DNA of 64,000 bases, taken from contig NZ_JACIFH010000001.1 of assembly GCF_014197265.1 (NCBI RefSeq), forward strand, positions 1,798,001-1,862,000. Direction: 5' to 3'. The notes beneath the pieces were generated by a model that saw only the letters and a program-made list of their open reading frames with translations, searched no databases and was not told the origin of the DNA. The position numbers were made by a program, and so were the translations under genes. Of the stretch, positions 1 through 9,519 are shown one piece after another (position 1 is the first letter of the stretch; the number at the start of each line of letters is the position of its first letter). Source of the stretch: Microbacterium invictum (GTDB lineage: Bacteria > Actinomycetota > Actinomycetes > Actinomycetales > Microbacteriaceae).

Positions 1-2078
1 CCGACGATCGCACGCAGGTTGCCGGCCTTCTTGAGCCGCGGCAGGGTCGCACCCGACCGGTCGATGATGGTGTTGTTCTCGCGCCAGCGGTCGATCGCGA
101 AGCTCGGCTCGGCGACCATCTCGGGGCCGATGAGCGAGAGGAACATCACGGAGTTGGGGATGTCGGAGGAGTCCTCGATCACGGTGCTGGAGTCGGCGAC
201 CGGAGCCAGGCGCTTGGCGAGCATGGTCATCAGCTCGTTCGAGACGCCCTCGACCGCGGTGTCGGCGTACTCGACGCCGCTGAGCACGGTGCCGACCTGG
301 GCGTGCTCGAGGCCGCCGGTCACGTCGAGGAAGCTGCGGCACACTGCCGGCAGCGCGTCGACGACCGGGGCGACGAACAGTCCGTAGACGCCGACGTCGG
401 CGCCGCGTTCGAGCACCTGGGTCAGGCGGGCGCGGTCGACGGGCGCGTCGCCGGTGACGATGACGACCACGGCCGTCTGGCCGGGGAAGGTGGCTTCCTC
501 CGCCGCGCGGCGCACGTCGGTGCCGTACCGCATAGGGTCCCAGTCCTCGTCGTAGGGGATGCGGGGCGAGGCGGCGGCCTTCGAACGCCGCATGACGAGT
601 TCCTCCAGGCCCGACAGCAGTGCGGATCCGGTGGATGCCGAGTCCGACAGCGGCATGTCGCGGAACGGGCTGCGCTCGCTCGAGGTGTGCGGCAGCCACT
701 TGAGCCACTCGAGCTCTTTGGCCCACTCCGGTTCGGTGAGGGCGACGGCGACCAGTTCGTTCGGCGAGTGCAGCCCGAACAGCTGCACCGACAGGCCGCG
801 CAGGGCATCGGCGGCTTCGCGCATCGGGCCGGCGACGCCGATGACGCCGACGCTCTGCAACGACTCCAGCACCGGCACGCCGTCGATCCGGCGATACCGC
901 TCGCGCAGCCGCTCGACCCGGTCGACATACTCCTGCAGAGCGTCGGGGTTCTCGCCGCTCTTGATCGTCGTGCGCGAGGGCGCCTCGCACGTGCCCAGCC
1001 GCACGGACAGGAAGTTCCAGTGCTCCGGGCGCCGCGTCCACAGCATCGGCCCCAGGCGCATGGCCTCGTCGAACACGACCGCGACCGGCGGCACCTCGGC
1101 GTTGCGGATCTCGCGCTCGCGCGGCCGTTCGCGGTAGAGCTTCTCCTCGGTCTCCTCGAAGGTCCGCTCGAACGTCTCGGCTTCCTTCCGCACGCGCTGC
1201 CCCACCTGGGTGCGCTGCGAGATGAAGTTCCCGAGCAGCATGAGCGGCGTCATGAAGATGATCACGAGCGAGCGCGGGTTGCCGTTGATGGCGAAGATCG
1301 TCGCGCCCAGGATGATCGGCGCGACGAGCATCGGCCATGGGAAGAGCCGCGTGGTCGGCTCCTTCGGCATCTTCGGCTCCGGCAGCTCTTCGCCCACGTA
1401 GCGCGGTTCGACGCGCGGGCTGCGGTTGAACAGCAGACTGCCGCCGCGCTCGAGTACGGGGTCGGGCTCATGCTGCGGCGCGAAGTCGTCGACCAGGCGC
1501 ACGACCAGCTCGGTGTCACCCAGGACGAACCGCTGCCCGGGGATGACCCGCAGCCGCGGCACGAGTCCGCCGTCGATCACGATGCCGTTCGCGGAGTTGA
1601 GATCGACGATCTCGACGGCGGCGCCCACTTCGATGCGGGCATGGCGCTTGGAGATGAGCGGATCGTCGAGCACGACGTCGTTGTCGGGCGCGCGACCGAT
1701 GGTGAAGTGGCCGCGCGGCAGCGGGAACTCGAGCCCGGCGACAGGGCCCGAAACCGCGGCGAGGACCGCGGTCGCCGGAGCGCCGGCAACCCGTGCGGGC
1801 TGGTAGTTCTCGCCGAGGTTGATGACCGAGGCGATGAATCCCGACCCGACCGGCGCATCGCTGATGAGCATGTTCGGGTCGAGCATGCTGAACTCGGTCG
1901 CCGTCGGCGGGGCGACGCTGAGGGTGAGGACGTCGTCGGCGGAGGCGACGATCTCGTGCTGCGGGTCGGCGTCGACGACCTGCCGGGCGACGTCGTGGAC
2001 GGTCGCGGTGGTGTCCGAGGTGATGACGATGTCGGTGCGCTGCGCGTTGGCGCGCTGCAGGGTCAGTTTGAGTCTCAT
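1..2078 (-). CDS. FHA-FtsK/SpoIIIE (EssC/EccC-like) type VII secretion protein, 3' part outside window
   Basis: The frame is open from an ATG at 2078 to the left edge, giving 692 N-terminal residues without a stop. Residues 1-90 look like the ubiquitin/FHA-like N-terminal domain of EssC. Residues about 105-195 form a second, clear FHA domain with the GR, SKRH and NSANG signature residues (about 128, 143 and 161). Two membrane segments follow at about 247-265 and 270-286, then a cytoplasmic region. EssC proteins are membrane ATPases that power export of WXG100 proteins. The Walker motifs that would prove this lie beyond the window, so the family call rests on N-terminal architecture and on the RDD/FHA neighbour, whose stop is 21 bp upstream. 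An FHA-only membrane protein is the alternative. Confidence 0.75.
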   Translation of the reverse strand, partial: MRLKLTLQRANAQRTDIVITSDTTATVHDVARQVVDADPQHEIVASADDVLTLSVAPPTATEFSMLDPNMLISDAPVGSGFIASVINLGENYQPARVAGAPATAVLAAVSGPVAGLEFPLPRGHFTIGRAPDNDVVLDDPLISKRHARIEVGAAVEIVDLNSANGIVIDGGLVPRLRVIPGQRFVLGDTELVVRLVDDFAPQHEPDPVLERGGSLLFNRSPRVEPRYVGEELPEPKMPKEPTTRLFPWPMLVAPIILGATIFAINGNPRSLVIIFMTPLMLLGNFISQRTQVGQRVRKEAETFERTFEETEEKLYRERPREREIRNAEVPPVAVVFDEAMRLGPMLWTRRPEHWNFLSVRLGTCEAPSRTTIKSGENPDALQEYVDRVERLRERYRRIDGVPVLESLQSVGVIGVAGPMREAADALRGLSVQLFGLHSPNELVAVALTEPEWAKELEWLKWLPHTSSERSPFRDMPLSDSASTGSALLSGLEELVMRRSKAAASPRIPYDEDWDPMRYGTDVRRAAEEATFPGQTAVVVIVTGDAPVDRARLTQVLERGADVGVYGLFVAPVVDALPAVCRSFLDVTGGLEHAQVGTVLSGVEYADTAVEGVSNELMTMLAKRLAPVADSSTVIEDSSDIPNSVMFLSLIGPEMVAEPSFAIDRWRENNTIIDRSGATLPRLKKAGNLRAIV

Positions 2079-2099
2079 CTGGGTGTCCTCATCGGGGTG

Positions 2100-3542
2100 T
2101 CAGCCTCGGGAGATGCGGACCTGGGCGAACCGGTCCCCGAATCGGATGGTATCCCCGTCCGCCAGGGGAGTCTTCTCCCCCGCCGTCAGCGGCTGTTCGG
2201 TGCCGCCGCGGCTCAGGGCGCTGCCGTTGGTCGAGCCGCAGTCGACGACCACGACGATCCCGTCGCTGCGCAAGACGGCGAGATGGGTCTTCGAGACCGA
2301 CATCGACGGGTCGTGGACGGGCACGAGCGCGAGCCCGGCGTCGGCGGGCCCTGCGGCGGGCGCCCGGCCGATGAGGGCGCCGCCCGCGTCGATGTCGATC
2401 GTCTCACCCGAGTCGAGCATGAGCGAGACCCGTACCGTCACGGGCACCGGTGCCGCGTCGGGTGCGTGTGCCGCGAGGGATGCCGGTGGCGCGACGGCCG
2501 GCGCCGGTGCGGCCGGTGCCGGTACGGCCGCGGCTGCAGGTCTCGCCGCGGCAGGCGCGGGGTCGCTCGGCAGCAGCTGCGGGGGCGCCCAGGCCGTAGG
2601 TGACGGAGTGGATGCCGCGGGCCGCACCACCGGCGGCACCGCGACCCCGGGTGCGGCGTCGGGCGACGACATCGCCGGGGGCTGCGGTGTGAAGGCTGAC
2701 GGCACGACCACCGTCGGGATCGCGGGCGGCTCCTCACCGGGCCCAGCGGTGGGCTCGGGCCGCGCCGCGCCGAGCACTCCCCCGCTGCTGCGGGTGACGG
2801 GGATGTACACGTCGGGACCGCGGTGCCCGGCGGACGTCGCGAGCGAGGGCAGCACGCTGCGCTCGTCGACGAGGTCGGTGGCGGCGGCCTTGCGGGCGAT
2901 CCGCATGCGCTTGGCGTCGTACGGGTTCAGGCCCCGCCGGGCGTCGACGAACCAGGTCTGCGCGACGCGATCGGGCCAGCCCCGCCCGCGCTTCTCCGGA
3001 TCGAACAGGGGCGAGAGGGCGACCACCAGCAGCGGTCCGATCAGCACGACGATGAAGCTCCCCCACATGATGAGGTAGCGCACCACGGCCCCCCGCCAGA
3101 ACTTGGGCCGCTCGAGCGTGCGCACATTCACGACGCGGATGCCGGTCAGCATCTTCCCGAAGGTCACGCCCCTCCGGCCGTTGAGCACGAGCTGGACGAT
3201 GATGAACGCCGTCGTCAGCACGGAGGAGACGAGTCCGGCAAGTCCCACCCACAGCAGGTCGTTCCGGCCGAACAGCGCCGCCGGGTCGCCCTCGGCGACC
3301 ACCTGGAGCAATGCCGGCAGCGTCACGATCAGCATCGGCAGCTGCAGCAGCGCGACCAGCAGGATCTCGAAGACCGTCGAGAGCACGCGACGGCCGAACG
3401 GCGCGGGGATCAGGCCGAGCGACGCGGCATACTCCGGCCGTGCCCGCCCGTACGCGTCGAGCCCTTCGATGGGACGCTCATCGTCGTCGATCTCCCAGAT
3501 CGACCCGCCGGGCCTGGCGCGTCGCGCCTCGCTGTCGCTCAC
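2100..3542 (-). CDS. RDD family membrane protein with C-terminal FHA domain
   Basis: This 480-residue protein starts at a GTG. The N-terminal half is an RDD membrane domain with spans at about 53-80, 97-120 and 156-179 and charged loops containing RRGVTFGK and DPEKRGRGWPD. A long Pro/Ala-rich linker (about 240-365) leads to an FHA domain (about 376-478) with GRAP, SVSKTH and GSTNGS motifs. FHA domains bind phosphothreonine, so the protein may link Ser/Thr kinase signalling to the membrane. RDD/FHA proteins are common beside actinobacterial type VII secretion ATPases, and the next gene (21 bp on) fits this. It begins 13 bp after purH, so it is probably transcribed with purN-purH. Confidence 0.8.
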   Translation of the reverse strand: MSDSEARRARPGGSIWEIDDDERPIEGLDAYGRARPEYAASLGLIPAPFGRRVLSTVFEILLVALLQLPMLIVTLPALLQVVAEGDPAALFGRNDLLWVGLAGLVSSVLTTAFIIVQLVLNGRRGVTFGKMLTGIRVVNVRTLERPKFWRGAVVRYLIMWGSFIVVLIGPLLVVALSPLFDPEKRGRGWPDRVAQTWFVDARRGLNPYDAKRMRIARKAAATDLVDERSVLPSLATSAGHRGPDVYIPVTRSSGGVLGAARPEPTAGPGEEPPAIPTVVVPSAFTPQPPAMSSPDAAPGVAVPPVVRPAASTPSPTAWAPPQLLPSDPAPAAARPAAAAVPAPAAPAPAVAPPASLAAHAPDAAPVPVTVRVSLMLDSGETIDIDAGGALIGRAPAAGPADAGLALVPVHDPSMSVSKTHLAVLRSDGIVVVVDCGSTNGSALSRGGTEQPLTAGEKTPLADGDTIRFGDRFAQVRISRG

Positions 3543-3555
3543 AGATGCCGCGCGA

Positions 3556-5163
3556 TCAGTGGAAGAAGTGCCGCTCGCCGGTGAAGAACATCGTCACGTT
3601 CGCCGCGCGCGCGGCGTCGATGACCTCCTGGTCGCGCACCGAACCGCCGGGCTGGATGATCGTCTTGATCCCCGCGTCGATGAGCACCTGGGGGCCGTCT
3701 GCGAACGGGAAGAACGCGTCCGAGGCCGCCACCGAGCCGGCCGCACGCGCACCGGCTCGCTCGACGGCCAGGCGGCACGAGTCGACGCGGTTGACCTGTC
3801 CCATGCCGACGCCGACCGTGGCCGAGCCCTGCGCGAGCACGATGGCGTTGGACTTGACCGCCCGGCACGCCTTCCAGGCGAAGATCATGCCCTCGAGCTC
3901 TTCCGGGGCAGGGCGCTCTCCGGCCACGAGCTCCCAGTCGTTGGCCACCGAGACGATGTCGTCGGGGAACCGGTCGGCGTCCTGCAGCAGCAGGCCGCCC
4001 GAGACGAGGCGCACGTCCATCGTCTCCTGCTGCCAGTCGGTGGGCAGTTGCAGCACCCGCAGGTTCTTCTTGAGCCGGAACACCTCGAGCGCCTCGGGCT
4101 CGAAGTCGGGGGCGATGATGACCTCGGTGAAGATGTCGCGCAGGTTCTCGGCCATCTTCAGCGTCACGGTGCGGTTCGCGGCGATCACGCCGCCGAACGC
4201 CGAGACCGGGTCGCACTCGTGGGCGCGCAGGTGCGCCGAGGCGATCGGGTCGAGCGCGTTGGGCGCGGTCACGGCGATGCCGCACGGGTTCGCGTGCTTG
4301 ATGATGGCCACCGCGGGCTTGACCATGTCGAACGCGGCGCGCAGCGCGGCATCCGCATCGACATAGTTGTTGTACGACATCCCCTTGCCCTGCAGCTGGG
4401 TCGCCTGAGCGATGCCGTGGCCGCCGACGCGGGTGTAGATCGCGGCGCGCTGGTGCGAATTCTCGCCGTAGCGCAGCGTCTCGAGGCGCTCGGCCTTTAT
4501 CGTCAGGTGCTGGGGCAGGTCGCCCTCTTCGCCGATGGTCTCCTCGGCGAACCAGGTCGCCACGGCGCGGTCGTAGGTCGCGGTGTGGGTGAACGCGCGT
4601 GCGGCCAGCTCACGACGCTGGGCGAGGCTCGTGCCGCCCTTGCCGAGCGACTCGATGATCGCCGGGTACGACTCGGGTGAGACGACCACGGCCACGTTGG
4701 CGAAGTTCTTCGCCGAGGCGCGCACCATGGCGGGTCCCCCGATGTCGATCTGCTCGACGACGGCATCGCCGGTGGCTCCGGATGCCACGGTCTCGGCGAA
4801 CGGGTACAGGTTCACCACGACCAGCTCGAAGGGGAGGATGCCGAGGTCGGCCAGCTGTTGCTCGTGGTCTTCGAGGCGCAGGTCGGCGAGGAGGCCGGCG
4901 TGGACGGCCGGGTGCAGCGTCTTCACGCGGCCGCCGAGCGACTCGGGGAACCCGGTGACGGTCGACACGTCGGTCACCTCGTGGCCGGCGTCGCGGATGG
5001 TCTGGGCCGTCGAGCCGGTCGACACGATGTCGACGCCGGCGTCGGCGAGTGCCTGCGCAAGGGACAGCAGGTCGGACTTGTCGCTGACCGAGACGAGTGC
5101 GCGGCGCACGGGGACGACGTCGCGGTGACGGTAGCGCGCGGGATCGATGGTCGGACCGGCCAT
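3556..5163 (-). CDS. purH: Bifunctional AICAR formyltransferase / IMP cyclohydrolase
   Basis: PurH catalyses the last two steps of purine synthesis: formyl transfer from 10-formyl-tetrahydrofolate to AICAR, then ring closure to IMP. The 535-residue length is typical. The N-terminal IMP cyclohydrolase domain has the SVSDKS start and the TVTGFPE and GGRVKTLHP motifs. The transformylase domain has IKHANPCG, which carries the catalytic Lys-His pair, and ends with a C-terminal HFFH. The ATG start is 27 bp after the purN stop, and the gene continues the perM-purN-purH order known from Mycobacterium. Identification is secure. Confidence 0.97.
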   Translation of the reverse strand: MAGPTIDPARYRHRDVVPVRRALVSVSDKSDLLSLAQALADAGVDIVSTGSTAQTIRDAGHEVTDVSTVTGFPESLGGRVKTLHPAVHAGLLADLRLEDHEQQLADLGILPFELVVVNLYPFAETVASGATGDAVVEQIDIGGPAMVRASAKNFANVAVVVSPESYPAIIESLGKGGTSLAQRRELAARAFTHTATYDRAVATWFAEETIGEEGDLPQHLTIKAERLETLRYGENSHQRAAIYTRVGGHGIAQATQLQGKGMSYNNYVDADAALRAAFDMVKPAVAIIKHANPCGIAVTAPNALDPIASAHLRAHECDPVSAFGGVIAANRTVTLKMAENLRDIFTEVIIAPDFEPEALEVFRLKKNLRVLQLPTDWQQETMDVRLVSGGLLLQDADRFPDDIVSVANDWELVAGERPAPEELEGMIFAWKACRAVKSNAIVLAQGSATVGVGMGQVNRVDSCRLAVERAGARAAGSVAASDAFFPFADGPQVLIDAGIKTIIQPGGSVRDQEVIDAARAANVTMFFTGERHFFH

Positions 5164-5190
5164 GGGGGTCTCCAGAGTGTCGGGGTCGGG

Positions 5191-5781
5191 TCAGGGGGTG
5201 AGTGCGGCGAGGTCGAGCGTGCCGGTGGCGATGCGCCGGACGACGTCGATCAGGAGCCTGCGCTCGACGGGCTTGATGCGCTCGTGCAGGGTGTGCTCGG
5301 TGTCACCGGGCAGGACCGGCACGCGTTCCTGCGCGATGATCGGACCGGCATCCACCCCGTTGTCGACGACGATGACGCTCGCGCCGGTCTCGGTCACGCC
5401 GGCGGCGAGCGCGTCGCGGACGCCGTGCGCTCCGGGGAACTCAGGCAGGTAGGCGGGGTGCGTGTTGATGAGCTGCGGCGCCCAGGCGTCGACGACCGTC
5501 GCGGGCAGCAGCCGCATGAGGCCGCTGAGGACGACGAGGTCGGGCTTCCAGACTTCGAGCTGTGCCTGCAGCTCCTCGCCCCACTCCTCCCGGGTCTCGA
5601 ACTGGCCGAACGGCACCATGAAGGTCGGGATGCCGAACTCCTCGGCGTGCTCGAACCCGTCGGCCTGCCGGTCGGCCCCCACGACGACCACGCGAGCGGG
5701 GAAATCGGGGTCGCTGGCGGCGTCCAGGAGCGCTCGCAGATTCGAGCCGGCTCCGGAGATCAGGACGGCGACCGTGAGCAC
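5191..5781 (-). CDS. purN: Phosphoribosylglycinamide formyltransferase (GART)
   Basis: PurN transfers a formyl group from 10-formyl-tetrahydrofolate to glycinamide ribonucleotide. The 196-residue protein begins [15 protein letters not shown], the usual GART N terminus with its phosphate-binding loop. The catalytic triad falls at N106, H108 and D144 ([13 protein letters not shown] and [11 protein letters not shown]). The GTG start lies 4 bp after the stop of the PerM-like gene, which suggests translational coupling. The next gene, 27 bp on, is purH. Confidence 0.96.
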   Translation of the reverse strand: MLTVAVLISGAGSNLRALLDAASDPDFPARVVVVGADRQADGFEHAEEFGIPTFMVPFGQFETREEWGEELQAQLEVWKPDLVVLSGLMRLLPATVVDAWAPQLINTHPAYLPEFPGAHGVRDALAAGVTETGASVIVVDNGVDAGPIIAQERVPVLPGDTEHTLHERIKPVERRLLIDVVRRIATGTLDLAALTP

Positions 5782-5785
5782 CCGG

Positions 5786-7450
5786 TCAGTCTACCGGCGG
5801 TCGCGGGTGATCCTCGGCGTCGCCCCGAGGCGGCAGATGCTCGTCGAGCGGAATGGTCTCGGTCGCGTCGAACGGAGCCGGTTCGAGCTTCCCCGTGCGG
5901 GTGGCCGCGTCCGACGACCCCGGCTCGGTGGAGTAGCCGGAGCCCAAGGGGTCAATCGGCTCAGTCGGATCGCCGGGGCCGAGGGGCCCGACCGGTGCGG
6001 CGGCGTCACGTGGCGTCATCGGCGCGGTGGGCCGGCCGGAGTCGTACGGCGCGATCGGCTGGGTGGTGTCACCGTACCCGGCCGGCGACATCGGCTCTGC
6101 AGGATCGTGCGACTCGGCAGGATCGGGCACACCTGCCGGTGCAACGGGCTCGGTGTCGAGGTGGTCCGCGTGATCCCGCCATTGCTGGCCGGCCGGCCAG
6201 CGCTCCGAAGGCTGGGTCCATACGGCTCCGGATGCCGACTCCGGCGCCGGCTCGAGACGCGGTGCGAGCAGCAGGATGCCGGCGCCGATCGCCATCTCCA
6301 CCGCGACGACCAGCGCGAACGGGCCCGGCGCGGGGCCGGTCGTGGCGAGCCGTCCGGGCCCGAGTGATCCTGAGGCCAGTGCGGCGAGGCCCGCCGCGGC
6401 CGCACCGCTGCCGATGACGATGACGGCCAGCACGACCAGACGCTCGGCGATCGGGTCGTGCGAGGCCGGCGCGACCGCGAGCCGAGTCCGGGCGGTCCAG
6501 CCGGCGAGCGCCCCGACGCCGATCACGCCGAGGGCGAGCAGCAGCATCCACGACGACGACTGCTCGGGGATCGCGCCGAAGATCGGGATGCCGGGGACGA
6601 CGCCCAGGCTGGTGCCGGCGGGCGACACGGTGGTGCCGGCGCCGAGCGCGAACCCCGGACCGGCGACGTACGACGCGCCCCATACGACGAGGGTGGGCAG
6701 GTAGGCGAGCTGGCCGAGCGAGAGGACGATGACGCCGATCAGATCGACGTGCGCGGCCTGGTAGAGCCCGACGATGGCGCCGCCGCGGGCGAAGACGGCC
6801 ACCGCGAGGGCCAGCGCGCCGAAACCGATGAGGCCGACCACTGCTGCGGCGAGGCCGCGGGCGGCCGCGGGCGGAACCTGGGTCCACTGCGGATGGCGCC
6901 GGAGGGCCGCGCGCGCGGCATCCATCACCGAATCGTCGCCATGACGCCAGGCGCCCACCAGTGCTCCGCCGAACGCCGGCAGCGCGTATACGAGAACCGG
7001 GAACAGCACGGCGGGAAGCACGTCGACGGCGGCCAGGTCGATCCGCGCGGTGAGGGCGATCGCGGTCGCGACCGCGGCGACGACGATCGTCCCGGCGACG
7101 ACGCCGAACGGCCACGCCCCGGCGCGGGCGGCGCGACCACCCGAGCGGGCGGCGAAGATCGCGGTGAAGGCGGCCAGGGCGGTGGGCGCGAGCGAGAGGA
7201 CGAACGAAGCAGCCTCGTCGGGGATGCCGGTCGCGGTCAGATACTCCTCGGTGAGCGTCACCTCGATCGGCACGAAGTGCCCGAACTGCCACAGGCGCAC
7301 CGACGTCGGCCACAGCGCGGCCCAGTCCTCGGCCCCCGGAAACCCGAACACCCACAGCAGGGTCAGCGGCGCGGCGACCACGACGAGACCGACGGCGACG
7401 GCGATCGCAGCGTCGAGGGCGGCCAGCAGGGCGACGAGAAGGCGGTTCAT
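5786..7450 (-). CDS. perM: PerM-like (DUF6350) polytopic cell-division membrane protein
   Basis: The 554-residue protein is hydrophobic over about residues 1-400, with roughly ten predicted spans, and ends in an acidic, proline-rich cytoplasmic tail with repeated PxxP-type blocks (about 415-554). Size, topology, the [13 protein letters not shown] start and its place directly ahead of purN match the DUF6350/PerM family. In Mycobacterium tuberculosis PerM (Rv0955) also precedes purN-purH and helps stabilise the divisome. The role is taken from that family, not from a catalytic motif. The gene is divergent from the purine permease gene, with 99 bp between the starts. Confidence 0.8.
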   Translation of the reverse strand: MNRLLVALLAALDAAIAVAVGLVVVAAPLTLLWVFGFPGAEDWAALWPTSVRLWQFGHFVPIEVTLTEEYLTATGIPDEAASFVLSLAPTALAAFTAIFAARSGGRAARAGAWPFGVVAGTIVVAAVATAIALTARIDLAAVDVLPAVLFPVLVYALPAFGGALVGAWRHGDDSVMDAARAALRRHPQWTQVPPAAARGLAAAVVGLIGFGALALAVAVFARGGAIVGLYQAAHVDLIGVIVLSLGQLAYLPTLVVWGASYVAGPGFALGAGTTVSPAGTSLGVVPGIPIFGAIPEQSSSWMLLLALGVIGVGALAGWTARTRLAVAPASHDPIAERLVVLAVIVIGSGAAAAGLAALASGSLGPGRLATTGPAPGPFALVVAVEMAIGAGILLLAPRLEPAPESASGAVWTQPSERWPAGQQWRDHADHLDTEPVAPAGVPDPAESHDPAEPMSPAGYGDTTQPIAPYDSGRPTAPMTPRDAAAPVGPLGPGDPTEPIDPLGSGYSTEPGSSDAATRTGKLEPAPFDATETIPLDEHLPPRGDAEDHPRPPVD

Positions 7451-7481
7451 GCCGTTTCGACCCTACCTACGGTGGCGGCCG

Positions 7482-7496
7482 GCGCCCGACGGGCGC
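7482..7496. promoter_or_regulatory. Palindrome between perM and the purine permease
   Basis: GCGCCCG-A-CGGGCGC is a perfect 7-bp inverted repeat with one central base, in the 99-bp gap between two divergent starts. Since both sides concern purines (purNH operon and a purine permease) it could be a shared operator. It is also the kind of GC palindrome that arises by chance in such DNA. On the minus strand a TAGGGT -10-like hexamer at 7465-7460 lies just ahead of the perM ATG. Confidence 0.3.
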
Positions 7497-7549
7497 GCCC
7501 GGGTCACGAGCATGCCCGCAGGTTCGCTACGTTCTTTCCAGGAGGATTC

Positions 7550-9004
7550 ATGAGCACATCCACGTCAGCGGCCCCGACGTCCGACACCCGACCCACCGGC
7601 GGACTCGACCGCTTCTTCGAGATCTCCCGCCGCGGGTCGACTCTCGGCACCGAGGTGCGGGGTGGTGTGGTCACGTTCGTGACGATGGCGTACATCGTCA
7701 TCCTGAACCCGATCATCCTGTCGGGTGCCGCGGACATCGACGGCGAAACCCTGTCGTTCGGCGCCGTCGGTGCGGCCACGGCACTGACCGCCGGTGTCAT
7801 GACCATCCTGTTCGGCCTGGTCACCCGCCTGCCGTTCGCGTTCGCCGCCGGACTCGGCATCAACGCGTTCGTCGCGTTCAGCGTCGTCGGCGACGTCACC
7901 TGGGCCGAGGCCATGGCCCTGGTGATGATCAACGGCGCCATCATCGTGCTGCTGGCCGCGACCGGCCTGCGGAAGATGATCTTCGACGCCGTCCCGGTGC
8001 AGCTGAAGATCGCGATCACGGTCGCGATCGGCTTCTTCATCGCGTTCATCGGCTTCGTGAACTCCGGGTTCGTCACCGCCACCGGCGCGAACTCGCCGCC
8101 CGTGGGCCTCGGCCAGGGCGGGTCGGTGGCCACAGTCCCGACGCTCATGTTCGTCATCACGCTGCTGCTGACCGGAGTGCTCATCGCGCTGCGCGTGAAG
8201 GGCGCGATGCTGATCGGCCTGGTCATCGGCACGGTGCTCTCCGTCATCGTCGAGGCGATCTGGCCGCTCGGCTCGGCCGTCGACAACCCGGGCGGATGGG
8301 GACTCACCGTCCCCACGCTCAGCGGCTCGCCGGTGAGCGTGCCCGACCTGAGCCTCATCGGCGCCGTCGACTTCGGCTTCGACCTCACCCGGGTCAGCAT
8401 CGTCACGCTCGTGATGCTCGTGTTCACCCTGGTGTTCTCGAACTTCTTCGACGCCATGGGCACCATGACGGGCCTGGCCAAGGAGGCCGGCCTCGCCGAT
8501 GAGAAGGGCGACTTCCCGCGCATCAAGTCGGCGCTGATCGTCGAGGGCGTCGGCGCGATCGCCGGTGGCGCGACCTCGTCGTCGTCGTCCACGGTGTTCG
8601 TCGAGTCGGGCTCGGGCATCGGCGAGGGCGCCCGCACGGGCCTGGCCAACGTCGTGACCGGTGTGCTGTTCCTGCTGGCGATGTTCTTCACGCCGCTGAC
8701 CTCGATCGTCCCGACCGAGGTGGCCGGTGCCGCCCTGGTGATCGTCGGCGCGATGATGATGGCCCAGGTCAAGAGCATCGACCTGACCGACTTCCGCGTG
8801 CTGCTGCCGGTGTTCCTCACCGTCAGCGTCATGCCGCTGACCTACTCGATCGCCAACGGCATCGGCGCGGGCTTCATCAGCTGGGTCGTCGTGCACGCCC
8901 TGTCGGGCCGGGCCAAGACCATCAGCCCGCTGCTGTGGGTCGTGGCCATCGGCTTCGTGATCTTCTTCGCGCGCGGCCCGATCGAGCTGCTCATCGCCAG
9001 CTGA
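7550..9004 (+). CDS. NCS2/AzgA-type purine (hypoxanthine/guanine/adenine) permease
   Basis: This 484-residue permease is hydrophobic throughout, with about 12-14 predicted spans. It has the AzgA-branch motifs TFVTMAYIVILNP near the N terminus and SSSTVFVESGSGIGEG in the second half, where substrate contacts lie in this family. Such proteins import purine bases with protons. The start is set by an AGGAGG Shine-Dalgarno at 7539-7544, six bases before the ATG, and longer upstream reading frames lack such a site. The gene is divergent from perM-purN-purH, a sensible setting for salvage next to de novo synthesis. A strong terminator follows at 9021-9050. Confidence 0.92.
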   Translation: MSTSTSAAPTSDTRPTGGLDRFFEISRRGSTLGTEVRGGVVTFVTMAYIVILNPIILSGAADIDGETLSFGAVGAATALTAGVMTILFGLVTRLPFAFAAGLGINAFVAFSVVGDVTWAEAMALVMINGAIIVLLAATGLRKMIFDAVPVQLKIAITVAIGFFIAFIGFVNSGFVTATGANSPPVGLGQGGSVATVPTLMFVITLLLTGVLIALRVKGAMLIGLVIGTVLSVIVEAIWPLGSAVDNPGGWGLTVPTLSGSPVSVPDLSLIGAVDFGFDLTRVSIVTLVMLVFTLVFSNFFDAMGTMTGLAKEAGLADEKGDFPRIKSALIVEGVGAIAGGATSSSSSTVFVESGSGIGEGARTGLANVVTGVLFLLAMFFTPLTSIVPTEVAGAALVIVGAMMMAQVKSIDLTDFRVLLPVFLTVSVMPLTYSIANGIGAGFISWVVVHALSGRAKTISPLLWVVAIGFVIFFARGPIELLIAS

Positions 9005-9020
9005 AGCTCGCTCTCGTGTC

Positions 9021-9050
9021 AGGGGGTGGATGCCACGGCATCCGCCCCCT
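9021..9050 (+). terminator. Intrinsic terminator of the purine permease gene
   Basis: Fourteen-base arms (9021-9034 and 9037-9050) pair with one G-U and a two-base loop, followed by TTCTCTGT. The hairpin starts 16 bp after the stop codon. Its inner arms are the words GGATGCC and GGCATCC, which are over-used throughout the window. Confidence 0.8.
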
Positions 9051-9088
9051 TCTCTGTGCACCCCTCGGCCCGAGCCGGTGCCCTCCCC

Positions 9089-9468
9089 GCAAAGTTGGCG
9101 CCGGCGCTGCAGCGCGTACGCACGGGCCTGACGCGGACGCCCTCCCTGCAAAGTTGGCGCCAGCGCCGGAAACCACGCGGGAGTTACCACCCCAAGAGCC
9201 AACCGAGCGGGCACCCTCCTGGCAAAGTTGGCGCCGGCGCCGGAAACCACGCGGCAGTTACCACCCCAAGAGCCAACCGAGCGGGCACCCTCCTGGCAAA
9301 GTTGGCGCCGGCGCCGGAAACCACGCGGCAGTTACCACCCCAAGAGCCAACCGAGCGGGCGCCCTCCTCGCAAAGTTGGCGCCGGCGACGGAAACCACGC
9401 GGGAGTTACCACCCCAAGAGCCAACTTCGCCCGGGGTTGCGGCGCGTACGCACGGGCCTGACGCGGAC
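9089..9468. repeat. Tandem array of 74-bp units with bracketing 27-bp direct repeats
   Basis: Near-identical units begin at 9148, 9222, 9296 and 9370, spaced exactly 74 bp. A fifth, truncated unit begins at 9089. Each opens with GCAAAGTTGGCGCC and contains ACCACCCCAAGAGCCAAC, so GTTGGC and GCCAAC form an inverted pair within the unit. The array is bracketed by two identical 27-bp sequences (9112-9138 and 9442-9468, beginning GCGCGTACGCACGGG). Stops occur in several frames, and a 74-bp unit is not a multiple of three, so it is not coding. There are no spacers, so it is not a CRISPR. It fills the gap of about 500 bp between the permease terminator and the next gene. Confidence 0.9.
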
Positions 9469-9519
9469 AGCCGCGCGGGGCTAGCATGACGGCCAGGAAG
9501 CCTCAGCGGGGAGGGTGCC

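Noticed and set aside
303..2603. Long open frame on the plus strand, antisense to the EssC-like and RDD/FHA genes
   Set aside because: The translation is Arg/Asp/Gly/Val-rich with no domain, while the minus strand encodes two recognisable proteins. Such antisense frames are expected in 70% G+C DNA. The same reasoning removes long frames antisense to purH, pcrA, the subtilase, the LuxR gene and the substrate-binding protein gene.
6458..7549. Upstream extension of the purine permease reading frame
   Set aside because: The frame is open for about 360 more codons but runs antisense to perM and encodes biased sequence. The AGGAGG site before 7550 and the family N terminus fix the start.
7451..7549. 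Purine riboswitch ahead of the permease gene
   Set aside because: The 99-bp gap is too short and lacks the three-way junction and conserved loop bases of the purine aptamer.
9089..9468. CRISPR array
   Set aside because: Units are directly adjacent 74-bp repeats without variable spacers, and no cas genes are nearby.
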